Source: Cladorhizidae sp. MBARI D1340-BT2
Lineage: Eukaryota > Porifera > Demospongiae > Poecilosclerida > Cladorhizidae
DNA length: 64,000 nt
Direction of reading: 5' to 3'
NCBI GenBank assembly: GCA_028752905.1
Contig: JAQNBH010000003.1
Span: 29,576,502 to 29,640,501 of the forward strand
This document shows positions 39,196 through 53,165 of this stretch, piece after piece; positions within the stretch are counted from its first letter, which is position 1; every line of letters starts with the position of its first letter. Position numbers and translations under genes: made by a program. Under the pieces are notes generated by a model. That model worked only from the letters and a program-made list of their open reading frames with translations, was not told the origin of the DNA and did no database searches.

Positions 39196-40103
39196 CTTGA
39201 TGCTAAACATCTTTAGCTTCGTAGATTATCCACACTTCACTGAATAGACTTGATGTATAGCTATTAAGATAGGACTCTCTAAGTGCTCTCTCTTGATACC
39301 AAACATCCATATATTCTGCACACTTCACTGTAGTGGACTTGCAAGATAGGTATCTCTCAGTGTTCTCTATCTTGAGCTAAACATGTTAGCTTCATAGATT
39401 CTCCACACTTCACTGAATAGACTTGATATATAGCTCTAAAGGTAGGCCTCTCTCTGTTCTCTCTCTTGATACCAAACATCCGTATATTCTGCATACATAG
39501 AATCACAAGATAGGTTTCTCTATGTGTTCTCTATCTTGATGCTAAACAGGTTAGCTTCATAGATTCTCCACACTTCACTGTATAAACTTGATATATAGCT
39601 ATTAAGATAGGTCTCTCCCTGTGCTCTCTGTTGATATCAAACATCCATAATATTCTGCAAACTTCACTGTAATGGACTTGATATGATTCGAATGATAGGA
39701 TTCATTATGTGTTCTCTATCTTGATATTTGCCCTAATTTGGTCTATATGTTTCTCATTTTTCCCCCAAAAATCTTACTTTTTTGCCGTAAAGCTCATAAC
39801 TTTTCTACACTTTACCCAAAAAAGAAATTTTTATATCACCGGATAGCCCTTTTAATTATCTGTCTTTTGTACGTGCCAAAATTTTGAGTTCTCTAAGTAT
39901 TAGCAAGTTATGGTGATTTGAAGTGGTAAGGTTTGCGATCTTTCCTGGCATTTTCCAGTTGCCAAAGCGGTGGCCTGCCAGTGAAAAACCACTACATTTA
40001 TTGATAATCTGTTGACATGTTGCAGATAAGGGCCTTCTCTATCAGTTGACAAAATCTGGGACTTTGGTCTTGTTAATTAGGGCAGTTATGAATTGTACTC
40101 TTA
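39196..40103 (+). repeat. U45, type G (908 bp) with ctttagc marker
   Basis: Type G marks; aaacatctttagc from 39205, exactly 11,323 bp after the U32 copy. Confidence 0.93.
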
Positions 40104-40847
40104 CTTGATGCTAAACATGTTTAGCTTCGTAGATTATCCACACTTCACTGAATAGACTTGATGTATAGCTATTAAGATAGGACTCTCTAAGTGCTCTCTC
40201 TTGATACCAAACATCCATATATTCTGCACACTTCACTGTAGTGGACTTGCAAGATAGGTATCTCTCAGTGTTCTCTATCTTGAGCTAAACATGTTAGCTT
40301 CATAGATTCTCCACACTTCACTGTATAAACTTGATATATAGCTATTAAGATAGGTCTCTCCCTGTGCTCTCTGTTGATATCAAACATCCATAATATTCTG
40401 CACACTTCACTGTAATGGACTTGATATGATTCGAATGATAGGTTTCATTATGTGTTCTCTATCTTGATATTTGCCCTAATTTGGTCTATATGTTTCTCAT
40501 TTTCCCCCCAAAAATCTTGCTTTTTTGCCGTAAAGCTCATAACTTTTCTACACTTTACCCAAAAAAGAAATTTTTTATATCATCGGATAGCCCTTTTAAT
40601 TATCTGTCTTTTGTACGTGCCAAAATTTTGATTACTCTAAGTATTAGCAAGTTATGGTGATTTGAAGTGGTAAGGTTTGCGATCTTTCCTGGCGTTTTCC
40701 AGTTGCCAAAGCGGTGGCCTGCCAGTGAAAAACCACTACATTTATTGATAATCTGTTGACATGTTGCAGATAAGGGCCTTCTCTATCAGTTGACAAAATC
40801 TGGGACTTTGGTCTTGTTAATTAGGGCAGTTATGAATTGTACTCTTA
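40104..40847 (+). repeat. U46, type S (744 bp), main subtype
   Basis: ctaaacatg, atcatcgg. Confidence 0.93.
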
Positions 40848-41755
40848 CTTGATGCTAAACATGTTTAGCTTCGTAGATTATCCACACTTCACTGAATAGA
40901 CTTGATGTATAGCTATTAAGATAGGACTCTCTAAGTGCTCTCTCTTGATACCAAACATCCATATATTCTGCACACTTCACTGTAGTGGACTTGCAAGATA
41001 GGTATCTCTCAGTGTTCTCTATCTTGAGCTAAACATGTTAGCTTCATAGATTCTCCACACTTCACTGAATAGACTTGATATATAGCTCTAAAGGTAGGCC
41101 TCTCTCTGTTCTCTCTCTTGATACCAAACATCCGTATATTCTGCATACATAGAATCACAAGATAGGTTTCTCTATGTGTTCTCTATCTTGATGCTAAACA
41201 GGTTAGCTTCATAGATTCTCCACACTTCACTGTATAAACTTGATATATAGCTATTAAGATAGGTCTCTCCCTGTGCTCTCTGTTGATATCAAACATCCAT
41301 AATATTCTGCAAACTTCACTGTAATGGACTTGATATGATTCGAATGATAGGATTCATTATGTGTTCTCTATCTTGATATTTGCCCTAATTTGGTCTATAT
41401 GTTTCTCATTTTTCCCCCAAAAATCTTACTTTTTTGCCGTAAAGCTCATAACTTTTCTACACTTTACCCAAAAAAGAAATTTTTATATCACCGGATAGCC
41501 CTTTTAATTATCTGTCTTTTGTACGTGCCAAAATTTTGAGTTCTCTAAGTATTAGCAAGTTATGGTGATTTGAAGTGGTAAGGTTTGCGATCTTTCCTGG
41601 CATTTTCCAGTTGCCAAAGCGGTGGCCTGCCAGTGAAAAACCACTACATTTATTGATAATCTGTTGACATGTTGCAGATAAGGGCCTTCTCTATCAGTTG
41701 ACAAAATCTGGGACTTTGGTCTTGTTAATTAGGGCAGTTATGAATTGTACTCTTA
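40848..41755 (+). repeat. U47, type G (908 bp)
   Basis: tgcaaac, aggattc, gagttc, gcatttt. Confidence 0.93.
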
Positions 41756-42499
41756 CTTGATGCTAAACATGTTTAGCTTCGTAGATTATCCACACTTCAC
41801 TGAATAGACTTGATGTATAGCTATTAAGATAGGACTCTCTAAGTGCTCTCTCTTGATACCAAACATCCATATATTCTGCACACTTCACTGTAGTGGACTT
41901 GCAAGATAGGTATCTCTCAGTGTTCTCTATCTTGAGCTAAACATGTTAGCTTCATAGATTCTCCACACTTCACTGTATAAACTTGATATATAGCTATTAA
42001 GATAGGTCTCTCCCTGTGCTCTCTGTTGATATCAAACATCCATAATATTCTGCACACTTCACTGTAATGGACTTGATATGATTCGAATGATAGGTTTCAT
42101 TATGTGTTCTCTATCTTGATATTTGCCCTAATTTGGTCTATATGTTTCTCATTTTCCCCCCAAAAATCTTGCTTTTTTGCCGTAAAGCTCATAACTTTTC
42201 TACACTTTACCCAAAAAAGAAATTTTTTATATCATCGGATAGCCCTTTTAATTATCTGTCTTTTGTACGTGCCAAAATTTTGATTACTCTAAGTATTAGC
42301 AAGTTATGGTGATTTGAAGTGGTAAGGTTTGCGATCTTTCCTGGCGTTTTCCAGTTGCCAAAGCGGTGGCCTGCCAGTGAAAAACCACTACATTTATTGA
42401 TAATCTGTTGACATGTTGCAGATAAGGGCCTTCTCTATCAGTTGACAAAATCTGGGACTTTGGTCTTGTTAATTAGGGCAGTTATGAATTGTACTCTTA
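41756..42499 (+). repeat. U48, type S (744 bp), main subtype
   Basis: Same marks as U46. Confidence 0.93.
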
Positions 42500-43407
42500 C
42501 TTGATGCTAAACATGTTTAGCTTCGTAGATTATCCACACTTCACTGAATAGACTTGATGTATAGCTATTAAGATAGGACTCTCTAAGTGCTCTCTCTTGA
42601 TACCAAACATCCATATATTCTGCACACTTCACTGTAGTGGACTTGCAAGATAGGTATCTCTCAGTGTTCTCTATCTTGAGCTAAACATGTTAGCTTCATA
42701 GATTCTCCACACTTCACTGAATAGACTTGATATATAGCTCTAAAGGTAGGCCTCTCTCTGTTCTCTCTCTTGATACCAAACATCCGTATATTCTGCATAC
42801 ATAGAATCACAAGATAGGTTTCTCTATGTGTTCTCTATCTTGATGCTAAACAGGTTAGCTTCATAGATTCTCCACACTTCACTGTATAAACTTGATATAT
42901 AGCTATTAAGATAGGTCTCTCCCTGTGCTCTCTGTTGATATCAAACATCCATAATATTCTGCAAACTTCACTGTAATGGACTTGATATGATTCGAATGAT
43001 AGGATTCATTATGTGTTCTCTATCTTGATATTTGCCCTAATTTGGTCTATATGTTTCTCATTTTTCCCCCAAAAATCTTACTTTTTTGCCGTAAAGCTCA
43101 TAACTTTTCTACACTTTACCCAAAAAAGAAATTTTTATATCACCGGATAGCCCTTTTAATTATCTGTCTTTTGTACTTGCCAAAATTTTGAGTTCTCTAA
43201 GTATTAGCAAGTTATGGTGATTTGAAGTGGTAAGGTTTGCGATCTTTCCTGGCATTTTCCAGTTGCCAAAGCGGTGGCCTGCCAGTGAAAAACCACTACA
43301 TTTATTGATAATCTGTTGACATGTTGCAGATAAGGGCCTTCTCTATCAGTTGACAAAATCTGGGACTTTGGTCTTGTTAATTAGGGCAGTTATGAATTGT
43401 ACTCTTA
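42500..43407 (+). repeat. U49, type G (908 bp)
   Basis: Type G marks. Private g-to-t at 43177 (gtacttgcc), which removes a CpG. Confidence 0.93.
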
Positions 43408-44151
43408 CTTGATGCTAAACATGTTTAGCTTCGTAGATTATCCACACTTCACTGAATAGACTTGATGTATAGCTATTAAGATAGGACTCTCTAAGTGCTC
43501 TCTCTTGATACCAAACATCCATATATTCTGCACACTTCACTGTAGTGGACTTGCAAGATAGGTATCTCTCAGTGTTCTCTATCTTGAGCTAAACATGTTA
43601 GCTTCATAGATTCTCCACACTTCACTGTATAAACTTGATATATAGCTATTAAGATAGGTCTCTCCCTGTGCTCTCTGTTGATATCAAACATCCATAATAT
43701 TCTGCACACTTCACTGTAATGGACTTGATATGATTCGAATGATAGGTTTCATTATGTGTTCTCTATCTTGATATTTGCCCTAATTTGGTCTATATGTTTC
43801 TCATTTTCCCCCCAAAAATCTTGCTTTTTTGCCGTAAAGCTCATAACTTTTCTACACTTTACCCAAAAAAGAAATTTTTTATATCATCGGATAGCCCTTT
43901 TAATTATCTGTCTTTTGTACGTGCCAAAATTTTGATTACTCTAAGTATTAGCAAGTTATGGTGATTTGAAGTGGTAAGGTTTGCGATCTTTCCTGGCGTT
44001 TTCCAGTTGCCAAAGCGGTGGCCTGCCAGTGAAAAACCACTACATTTATTGATAATCTGTTGACATGTTGCAGATAAGGGCCTTCTCTATCAGTTGACAA
44101 AATCTGGGACTTTGGTCTTGTTAATTAGGGCAGTTATGAATTGTACTCTTA
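43408..44151 (+). repeat. U50, type S (744 bp), main subtype
   Basis: Same marks as U46. Confidence 0.93.
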
Positions 44152-45059
44152 CTTGATGCTAAACATGTTTAGCTTCGTAGATTATCCACACTTCACTGAA
44201 TAGACTTGATGTATAGCTATTAAGATAGGACTCTCTAAGTGCTCTCTCTTGATACCAAACATCCATATATTCTGCACACTTCACTGTAGTGGACTTGCAA
44301 GATAGGTATCTCTCAGTGTTCTCTATCTTGAGCTAAACATGTTAGCTTCATAGATTCTCCACACTTCACTGAATAGACTTGATATATAGCTCTAAAGGTA
44401 GGCCTCTCTCTGTTCTCTCTCTTGATACCAAACATCCGTATATTCTGCATACATAGAATCACAAGATAGGTTTCTCTATGTGTTCTCTATCTTGATGCTA
44501 AACAGGTTAGCTTCATAGATTCTCCACACTTCACTGTATAAACTTGATATATAGCTATTAAGATAGGTCTCTCCCTGTGCTCTCTGTTGATATCAAACAT
44601 CCATAATATTCTGCAAACTTCACTGTAATGGACTTGATATGATTCGAATGATAGGATTCATTATGTGTTCTCTATCTTGATATTTGCCCTAATTTGGTCT
44701 ATATGTTTCTCATTTTTCCCCCAAAAATCTTACTTTTTTGCCGTAAAGCTCATAACTTTTCTACACTTTACCCAAAAAAGAAATTTTTATATCACCGGAT
44801 AGCCCTTTTAATTATCTGTCTTTTGTACGTGCCAAAATTTTGAGTTCTCTAAGTATTAGCAAGTTATGGTGATTTGAAGTGGTAAGGTTTGCGATCTTTC
44901 CTGGCATTTTCCAGTTGCCAAAGCGGTGGCCTGCCAGTGAAAAACCACTACATTTATTGATAATCTGTTGACATGTTGCAGATAAGGGCCTTCTCTATCA
45001 GTTGACAAAATCTGGGACTTTGGTCTTGTTAATTAGGGCAGTTATGAATTGTACTCTTA
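44152..45059 (+). repeat. U51, type G (908 bp)
   Basis: Same marks as U47. Confidence 0.93.
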
Positions 45060-45968
45060 CTTGATGCTAAACATGTTTAGCTTCGTAGATTATCCACACT
45101 TCACTGAATAGACTTGATGTATAGCTATTAAGATAGGACTCTCTAAGTGCTCTCTCTTGATACCAAACATCCATATATTCTGCACACTTCACTGTAGTGG
45201 ACTTGCAAGATAGGTATCTCTCAGTGTTCTCTATCTTGAGCTAAACATGTTAGCTTCATAGATTCTCCACACTTCACTGAATAGACTTGATATATAGCTC
45301 TAAAGGTAGGCCTCTCTGTGTTCTCTCTCTTGATACCAAACATCCGTATATTCTGCATACATAGAATCACAAGATAGGTTTCTCTATGTGTTCTCTATCT
45401 TGATGCTAAACAGGTTAGCTTCATAGATTCTCCACACTTCACTGTATAAACTTGATATATAGCTATTAAGATAGGTCTCTCCCTGTGCTCTCTGTTGATA
45501 TCAAACATCCATAATATTCTGCACACTTCACTGTAATGGACTTGATATGATTCGAATGATAGGTTTCATTATGTGTTCTCTATCTTGATATTTGCCCTAA
45601 TTTGGTCTATATGTTTCTCATTTTCCCCCCAAAAATCTTGCTTTTTTGCCGTAAAGCTCATAACTTTTCTATACTTTACCCAAAAAAGAAATTTTTTATA
45701 TCATCGGATAGCCCTTTTAATTATCTGTCTTTTGTACGTGCCAAAATTTTGATTACTCTAAGTATTAGCAAGTTATGGTGATTTGAAGTGGTAAGGTTTG
45801 CGATCTTTCCTGGCGTTTTCCAGTTGCCAAAGCGGTGGCCTGCCAGTGAAAAACCACTACATTTATTGATAATCTGTTGACATGTTGCAGATAAGGGCCT
45901 TCTCTATCAGTTGACAAAATCTGGGACTTTGGTCTTGTTAATTAGGGCAGTTATGAATTGTACTCTTA
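45060..45968 (+). repeat. U52, type E (909 bp)
   Basis: Intermediate CT tract, ctatactt, atcatcgg. Confidence 0.93.
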
Positions 45969-46877
45969 CTTGATGCTAAACATGTTTAGCTTCGTAGATT
46001 ATCCACACTTCACTGAATAGACTTGATGTATAGCTATTAAGATAGGACTCTCTAAGTGCTCTCTCTTGATACCAAACATCCATATATTCTGCACACTTCA
46101 CTGTAGTGGACTTGCAAGATAGGTATCTCTCAGTGTTCTCTATCTTGAGCTAAACATGTTAGCTTCATAGATTCTCCACACTTCACTGAATAGACTTGAT
46201 ATATAGCTCTAAAGGTAGGCCTCTCTCTGTTCTCTCTCTTGATACCAAACATCCGTATATTCTGCATACATAAAATCACAAGATAGGTTTCTCTATGTGT
46301 TCTCTATCTTGATGCTAAACAGGTTAGCTTCATAGATTCTCCACACTTCACTGTATAAACTTGATATATAGCTATTAAGATAGGTCTCTCCCTGTGCTCT
46401 CTGTTGATATCAAACATCCATAATATTCTGCACACTTCACTGTAATGGACTTGATATGATTCGAATGATAGGTTTCATTATGTGTTCTCTATCTTGATAT
46501 TTGCCCTAATTTGGTCTATATGTTTCTCATTTTCCCCCAAAAAATCTTGCTTTTTTGCCGTAAAGCTCATAACTTTTCTACACTTTACCCAAAAAAGAAA
46601 TTTTTTATATCATCGGATAGCCCTTTTAATTATCTGTCTTTTGTACGTGCCAAAATTTTGATTACTCTAAGTATTAGCAAGTTATGGTGATTTGAAGTGG
46701 TAAGGTTTGCGATCTTTCCTGGCGTTTTCTAGTTGCCAAAGCGGTGGCCTGCCAGTGAAAAACCACTACATTTATTGATAATCTGTTGACATGTTGCAGA
46801 TAAGGGCCTTCTCTATCAGTTGACAAAATCTGGGACTTTGGTCTTGTTAATTAGGGCAGTTATGAATTGTACTCTTA
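45969..46877 (+). repeat. U53, type E' (909 bp)
   Basis: ataaaatc, cccccaaaaaatc, tctag. Confidence 0.93.
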
Positions 46878-47785
46878 CTTGATGCTAAACATGTTTAGCT
46901 TCGTAGATTATCCACACTTCACTGAATAGACTTGATGTATAGCTATTAAGATAGGACTCTCTAAGTGCTCTCTCTTGATACCAAACATCCATATATTCTG
47001 CACACTTCACTGTAGTGGACTTGCAAGATAGGTATCTCTCAGTGTTCTCTATCTTGAGCTAAACATGTTAGCTTCATAGATTCTCCACACTTCACTGAAT
47101 AGACTTGATATATAGCTCTAAAGGTAGGCCTCTCTCTGTTCTCTCTCTTGATACCAAACATCCGTATATTCTGCATACATAGAATCACAAGATAGGTTTC
47201 TCTATGTGTTCTCTATCTTGATGCTAAACAGGTTAGCTTCATAGATTCTCCACACTTCACTGTATAAACTTGATATATAGCTATTAAGATAGGTCTCTCC
47301 CTGTGCTCTCTGTTGATATCAAACATCCATAATATTATGCACACTTCACTGTAATGGACTTGATATGATTCGAATGATAGGTTTCATTATGTGTTCTCTA
47401 TCTTGATATTTGCCCTAATTTGGTCTATATGTTTCTCATTTTCCCCCCAAAAATCTTGCTTTTTTGCCGTAAAGCTCATAACTTTGCTACACTTTACCCA
47501 AAAAAGAAATTTTTATATCACCGGATAGCCCTTCTAATTATCTGTCTTTTGTACGTGCCAAAATTTTGATTACTCTAAGTATTAGCAAGTTATGGTGATT
47601 TGAAGTGGTAAGGTTTGCGATCTTTCCTGGCGTTTTCCAGTTGCCAAAGCGGTGGCCTGCCAGTGAAAAACCACTACATTTATTGATAATCTGTTGACAT
47701 GTTGCAGATAAGGGCCTTCTCTATCAGTTGACAAAATCTGGGACTTTGGTCTTGTTAATTAGGGCAGTTATGAATTGTACTCTTA
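46878..47785 (+). repeat. U54, type C (908 bp)
   Basis: ttatgcac, ttgctac, gattac. It matches U41 at 11,323 bp and U17 at 32,241 bp, so it is the hinge between the two duplications. Confidence 0.93.
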
Positions 47786-48685
47786 CTTGATGCTAAACAT
47801 GTTTAGCTTCGTAGATTATCCACACTTCACTGAATAGACTTGATGTATAGCTATTAAGATAGGACTCTCTAAGTGCTCTCTCTTGATACCAAACATCCAT
47901 ATATTCTGCACACTTCACTGTAGTGGACTTGCAAGATAGGTATCTCTCAGTGTTCTCTATCTTGAGCTAAACATGTTAGCTTCATAGATTCTCCACACTT
48001 CACTGAATAGACTTGATATATAGCTCTAAAGGTAGGCCTCTCTGTGTTCTCTCTCTCTTGATACCAAACATCCGTATATTCTGCATACATAGAATCACAA
48101 GATAGGTTTCTCTATGTGTTCTCTATCTTGATGCTAAACAGGTTAGCTTCATAGATTCTCCACACTTCACTGTATAAACTTGATATATAGCTATTAAGAT
48201 AGGTCTCTCCCTGTGCTCTCTGTTGATATCAAACATCCATAATATTCTGCACACTTCACTGTAATGGACTTGATATGATTCGAATGATAGGTTTTCTCTA
48301 TCTTGATATTTGCCCTAATTTGGTCTATATGTTTCTCATTTTCCCCCCAAAAATCTTGCTTTTTTGCCGTAAAGCTCATAACTTTTCTACACTTTACCCA
48401 AAAAAGAAATTTTTATATCACCGGATAGCCCTTCTAATTATCTGTCTTTTGTACGTGCCAAAATTTTGAGTACTCTAAGTATTAGCAAGTTATGGTGATT
48501 TGAAGTGGTAAGGTTTGCGATCTTTCCTGGCGTTTTCCAGTTGCCAAAGCGGTGGCCTGCCAGTGAAAAACCACTACATTTATTGATAATCTGTTGACAT
48601 GTTGCAGATAAGGGCCTTCTCTATCAGTTGACAAAATCTGGGACTTTGGTCTTGTTAATTAGGGCAGTTATGAATTGTACTCTTA
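47786..48685 (+). repeat. U55, type D (900 bp)
   Basis: 10-bp deletion at about 48291. Lacks the two private changes of U18. Confidence 0.93.
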
Positions 48686-49596
48686 CTTGATGCTAAACAT
48701 GTTTAGCTTCGTAGATTATCCACACTTCACTGAATAGACTTGATGTATAGCTATTAAGATAGGACTCTCTAAGTGCTCTCTCTTGATACCAAACATCCAT
48801 ATATTCTGCACACTTCACTGTAGTGGACTTGCAAGATAGGTATCTCTCAGTGTTCTCTATCTTGAGCTAAACATGTTAGCTTCATAGATTCTCCACACTT
48901 CACTGAATAGACTTGATATATAGCTCTAAAGGTAGGCCTCTCTGTGTTCTCTCTCTCTTGATACCAAACATCCGTATATTCTGCATACATAGAATCACAA
49001 GATAGGTTTCTCTATGTGTTCTCTATCTTGATGCTAAACAGGTTAGCTTCATAGATTCTCCACACTTCACTGTATAAACTTGATATATAGCTATTAAGAT
49101 AGGTCTCTCCCTGTGCTCTCTGTTGATATCAAACATCCATAATATTCTGCACACTTCACTGTAATGGACTTGATATGATTCGAATGATAGGTTTCATTAT
49201 GTGTTCTCTATCTTGATATTTGCCCTAATTTGGTCTATATGTTTCTCATTTTCCCCCCAAAAATCTTGCTTTTTTGCCGTAAAGCTCATAACTTTTCTAC
49301 ACTTTACCCAAAAAAGAAATTTTTTATATCACCGGATAGCCCTTTTAATTATCTGTCTTTTGTACGTGCCAAAATTTTGATTACTCTAAGTATTAGCAAG
49401 TTATGGTGATTTGAAGTGGTAAGGTTTGCGATCTTTCCTGGCGTTTTCCAGTTGCCAAAGCGGTGGCCTGCCAGTGAAAAACCACTACATTTATTGATAA
49501 TCTGTTGACATGTTGCAGATAAGGGCCTTCTCTATCAGTTGACAAAATCTGGGACTTTGGTCTTGTTAATTAGGGCAGTTATGAATTGTACTCTTA
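48686..49596 (+). repeat. U56, type W' (911 bp)
   Basis: Long CT tract with atcaccgg, as in U19. Confidence 0.93.
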
Positions 49597-50505
49597 CTTG
49601 ATGCTAAACATGTTTAGCTTCGTAGATTATCCACACTTCACTGAATAGACTTGATGTATAGCTATTAAGATAGGACTCTCTAAGTGCTCTCTCTTGATAC
49701 CAAACATCCATATATTCTGCACACTTCACTGTAGTGGACTTGCAAGATAGGTATCTCTCAGTGTTCTCTATCTTGAGCTAAACATGTTAGCTTCATAGAT
49801 TCTCCACACTTCACTGAATAGACTTGATATATAGCTCTAAAGGTAGGCCTCTCTCTGTTCTCTCTCTTGATACCAAACATCCGTATATTCTGCATACATA
49901 GAATCACAAGATAGGTTTCTCTATGTGTTCTCTATCTTGATGCTAAACAGGTTAGCTTCATAGATTCTCCACACTTCACTGTATAAACTTGATATATAGC
50001 TATTAAGATAGGTCTCTCCCTGTGCTCTCTGTTGATATCAAACATCCATAATATTCTGCACACTTCACTGTAATGGACTTGATATGATTCGAATGATAGG
50101 TTTCATTATGTGTTCTCTATCTTGATATTTGCCCTAATTTGGTCTATATGTTTCTCATTTCCCCCCCAAAAATCTTGCTTTTTTGCCGTAAAGCTCATAA
50201 CTTTTCTTCACTTTACCCAAAAAAGAAATTATTTATATCACCGGAGAGCCCTTCTAATTATCTGTCTTTTGTACGTGCCAAAATTTTGATTACTCTAAGT
50301 ATTAGCAAGTTATTGTGATTTGAAGTGGTAAGGTTTGCGATCTTTCCTGGCGTTTTCCAGTTGCCAAAGCGGTGGCCTGCCAGTGAAAAACCACTACATT
50401 TATTGATAATCTGTTGACATGTTGCAGATAAGGGCCTTCTCTATCAGTTGACAAAATCTGGGACTTTGGTCTTGTTAATTAGGGCAGTTATGAATTGTAC
50501 TCTTA
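49597..50505 (+). repeat. U57, type F (909 bp)
   Basis: 7-C run, tcttcac, ttatttat, ttattg. Starts the 6,132-bp tandem. Confidence 0.93.
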
Positions 50506-51413
50506 CTTGATGCTAAACATGTTTAGCTTCGTAGATTATCCACACTTCACTGAATAGACTTGATGTATAGCTATTAAGATAGGACTCTCTAAGTGCTCTC
50601 TCTTGATACCAAACATCCATATATTCTGCACACTTCACTGTAGTGGACTTGCAAGATAGGTATCTCTCAGTGTTCTCTATCTTGAGCTAAACATGTTAGC
50701 TTCATAGATTCTCCACACTTCACTGAATAGACTTGATATATAGCTCTAAAGGTAGGCCTCTCTCTGTTCTCTCTCTTGATACCAAACATCCGTATATTCT
50801 GCATACATAGAATCACAAGATAGGTTTCTCTATGTGTTCTCTATCTTGATGCTAAACAGGTTAGCTTCATAGATTCTCCACACTTCACTGTATAAACTTG
50901 ATATATAGCTATTAAGATAGGTCTCTCCCTGTGCTCTCTGTTGATATCAAACATCCATAATATTCTGCACACTTCACTGTAATGGACTTGATATGATTCG
51001 AATGATAGGTTTCATTATGTGTTCTCTATCTTGATATTTGCCCTAATTTGGTCTATATGTTTCTCATTTTCCCCCCAAAAATCTTGCTTTTTTGCCGTAA
51101 AGCTCATAACTTTGCTACACTTTACCCAAAAAAGAAATTTTTATATCACCGGATAGCCCTTCTAATTATCTGTCTTTTGTACGTGCCAAAATTTTGATTA
51201 CTCTAAGTATTAGCAAGTTATGGTGATTTGAAGTGGTAAGGTTTGCGATCTTTCCTGGCGTTTTCTAGTTGCCAAAGCGGTGGCCTGCCAGTGAAAAACC
51301 ACTACATTTATTGATAATCTGTTGACATGTTGCAGATAAGGGCCTTCTCTATCAGTTGACAAAATCTGGGACTTTGGTCTTGTTAATTAGGGCAGTTATG
51401 AATTGTACTCTTA
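50506..51413 (+). repeat. U58, type H (908 bp)
   Basis: ttgctac, tctag; normal ttctgcacac. Confidence 0.93.
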
Positions 51414-52254
51414 CTTGATGCTAAACATGTTTAGCTTCGTAGATTATCCACACTTCACTGAATAGACTTGATGTATAGCTATTAAGATAGGACTCTCTAA
51501 GTGCTCTCTCTTGATACCAAACATCCATATATTCTGCACACTTCACTGTAGTGGACTTGCAAGATAGGTATCTCTCAGTGTTCTCTATCTTGAGCTAAAC
51601 ATGTTAGCTTCATAGATTCTCCACACTTCACTGAATAGACTTGATATATAGCTCTAAAGGTAGGCCTCTCTCTGTTCTCTCTCTTGATATCAAACATCCG
51701 TATATTCTGCATACATAGAATCACAAGATAGGTTTCTCTATGTGTTCTCTATCTTGATGCTAAACAGGTTAGCTTCATAGATTCTCCACACTTCACTGTA
51801 TAAACTTGATATATAGCTATTAAGATAGGTCTCTCCCTGTGCTCTCTGTTGATATCAAACATCCATAATATTCTGCATACTTCACTGTAATGGACTTGAT
51901 ATGATTCGAATGATAGGTTTCATTATGTGTTCTCTATCTTGATATTTGCCCTAATTTGGACTATATGTAAAAAAGAAATTTTTATATCACCGGATAGCCC
52001 TTCTAATTATCTGTCTTTTGTACGTGCCAAAATTTTGAGTACTCTAAGTATTAGCAAGTTATGGTGATTTGAAGTGGTAAGGTTTGCGATCTTTCCTGGC
52101 GTTTTCCAGTTGCCAAAGCGGTGGCCTGCCAGTGAAAAACCACTACATTTATTGATAATCTGTTGACATGTTGCAGATAAGGGCCTTCTCTATCAGTTGA
52201 CAAAATCTGGGACTTTGGTCTTGTTAATTAGGGCAGTTATGAATTGTACTCTTA
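51414..52254 (+). repeat. U59, type K (841 bp)
   Basis: 67-bp deletion, junction near 51968; gatatc, tgcatac, gagtac. Confidence 0.93.
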
Positions 52255-53165
52255 CTTGATGCTAAACATGTTTAGCTTCGTAGATTATCCACACTTCACT
52301 GAATAGACTTGATGTATAGCTATTAAGATAGGACTCTCTAAGTGCTCTCTCTTGATACCAAACATCCATATATTCTGCACACTTCACTGTAGTGGACTTG
52401 CAAGATAGGTATCTCTCAGTGTTCTCTATCTTGAGCTAAACATGTTAGCTTCATAGATTCTCCACACTTCACTGAATAGACTTGATATATAGCTCTAAAG
52501 GTAGGCCTCTCTGTGTTCTCTCTCTCTTGATACCAAACATCCGTATATTCTGCATACATAGAATCACAAGATAGGTTTCTCTATGTGTTCTCTATCTTGA
52601 TGCTAAACAGGTTAGCTTCATAGATTCTCCACACTTCACTGTATAAACTTGATATATAGCTATTAAGATAGGTCTCTCCCTGTGCTCTCTGTTGATATCA
52701 AACATCCATAATATTCTGCACACTTCACTGTAATGGACTTGATATGATTCGAATGATAGGTTTCATTATGTGTTCTCTATCTTGATATTTGCCCTAATTT
52801 GGTCTATATGTTTCTCATTTTCCCCCCAAAAATCTTGCTTTTTTGCCGTAAAGCTCATAACTTTTCTACACTTTACCCAAAAAAGAAATTTTTTATATCA
52901 TCGGATAGCCCTTTTAATTATCTGTCTTTTGTACGTGCCAAAATTTTGATTACTCTAAGTATTAGCAAGTTATGGTGATTTGAAGTGGTAAGGTTTGCGA
53001 TCTTTCCTGGCGTTTTCCAGTTGCCAAAGCGGTGGCCTGCCAGTGAAAAACCACTACATTTATTGATAATCTGTTGACATGTTGCAGATAAGGGCCTTCT
53101 CTATCAGTTGACAAAATCTGGGACTTTGGTCTTGTTAATTAGGGCAGTTATGAATTGTACTCTTA
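52255..53165 (+). repeat. U60, type W (911 bp)
   Basis: Long CT tract, atcatcgg. Confidence 0.93.

Larger units (their letters stand above)
26051..47785 (+). repeat. 11,323-bp offset duplication, W W G S G S G S G E E' C
   Basis: Copy 1 is 26051-36462 (U30-U41) and copy 2 is 37374-47785 (U43-U54), 10,412 bp each with one extra W (U42) between. Twelve consecutive unit lengths agree, and so do ctttagc, ctatactt, ataaaatc and tctag. The one private difference I noticed is at 43177. Confidence 0.92.

Noticed and set aside
48194..48469. The same pair of open frames in U55
   Set aside because: Third copy of the type D artefact. Its conservation reflects block duplication, not selection for a protein.
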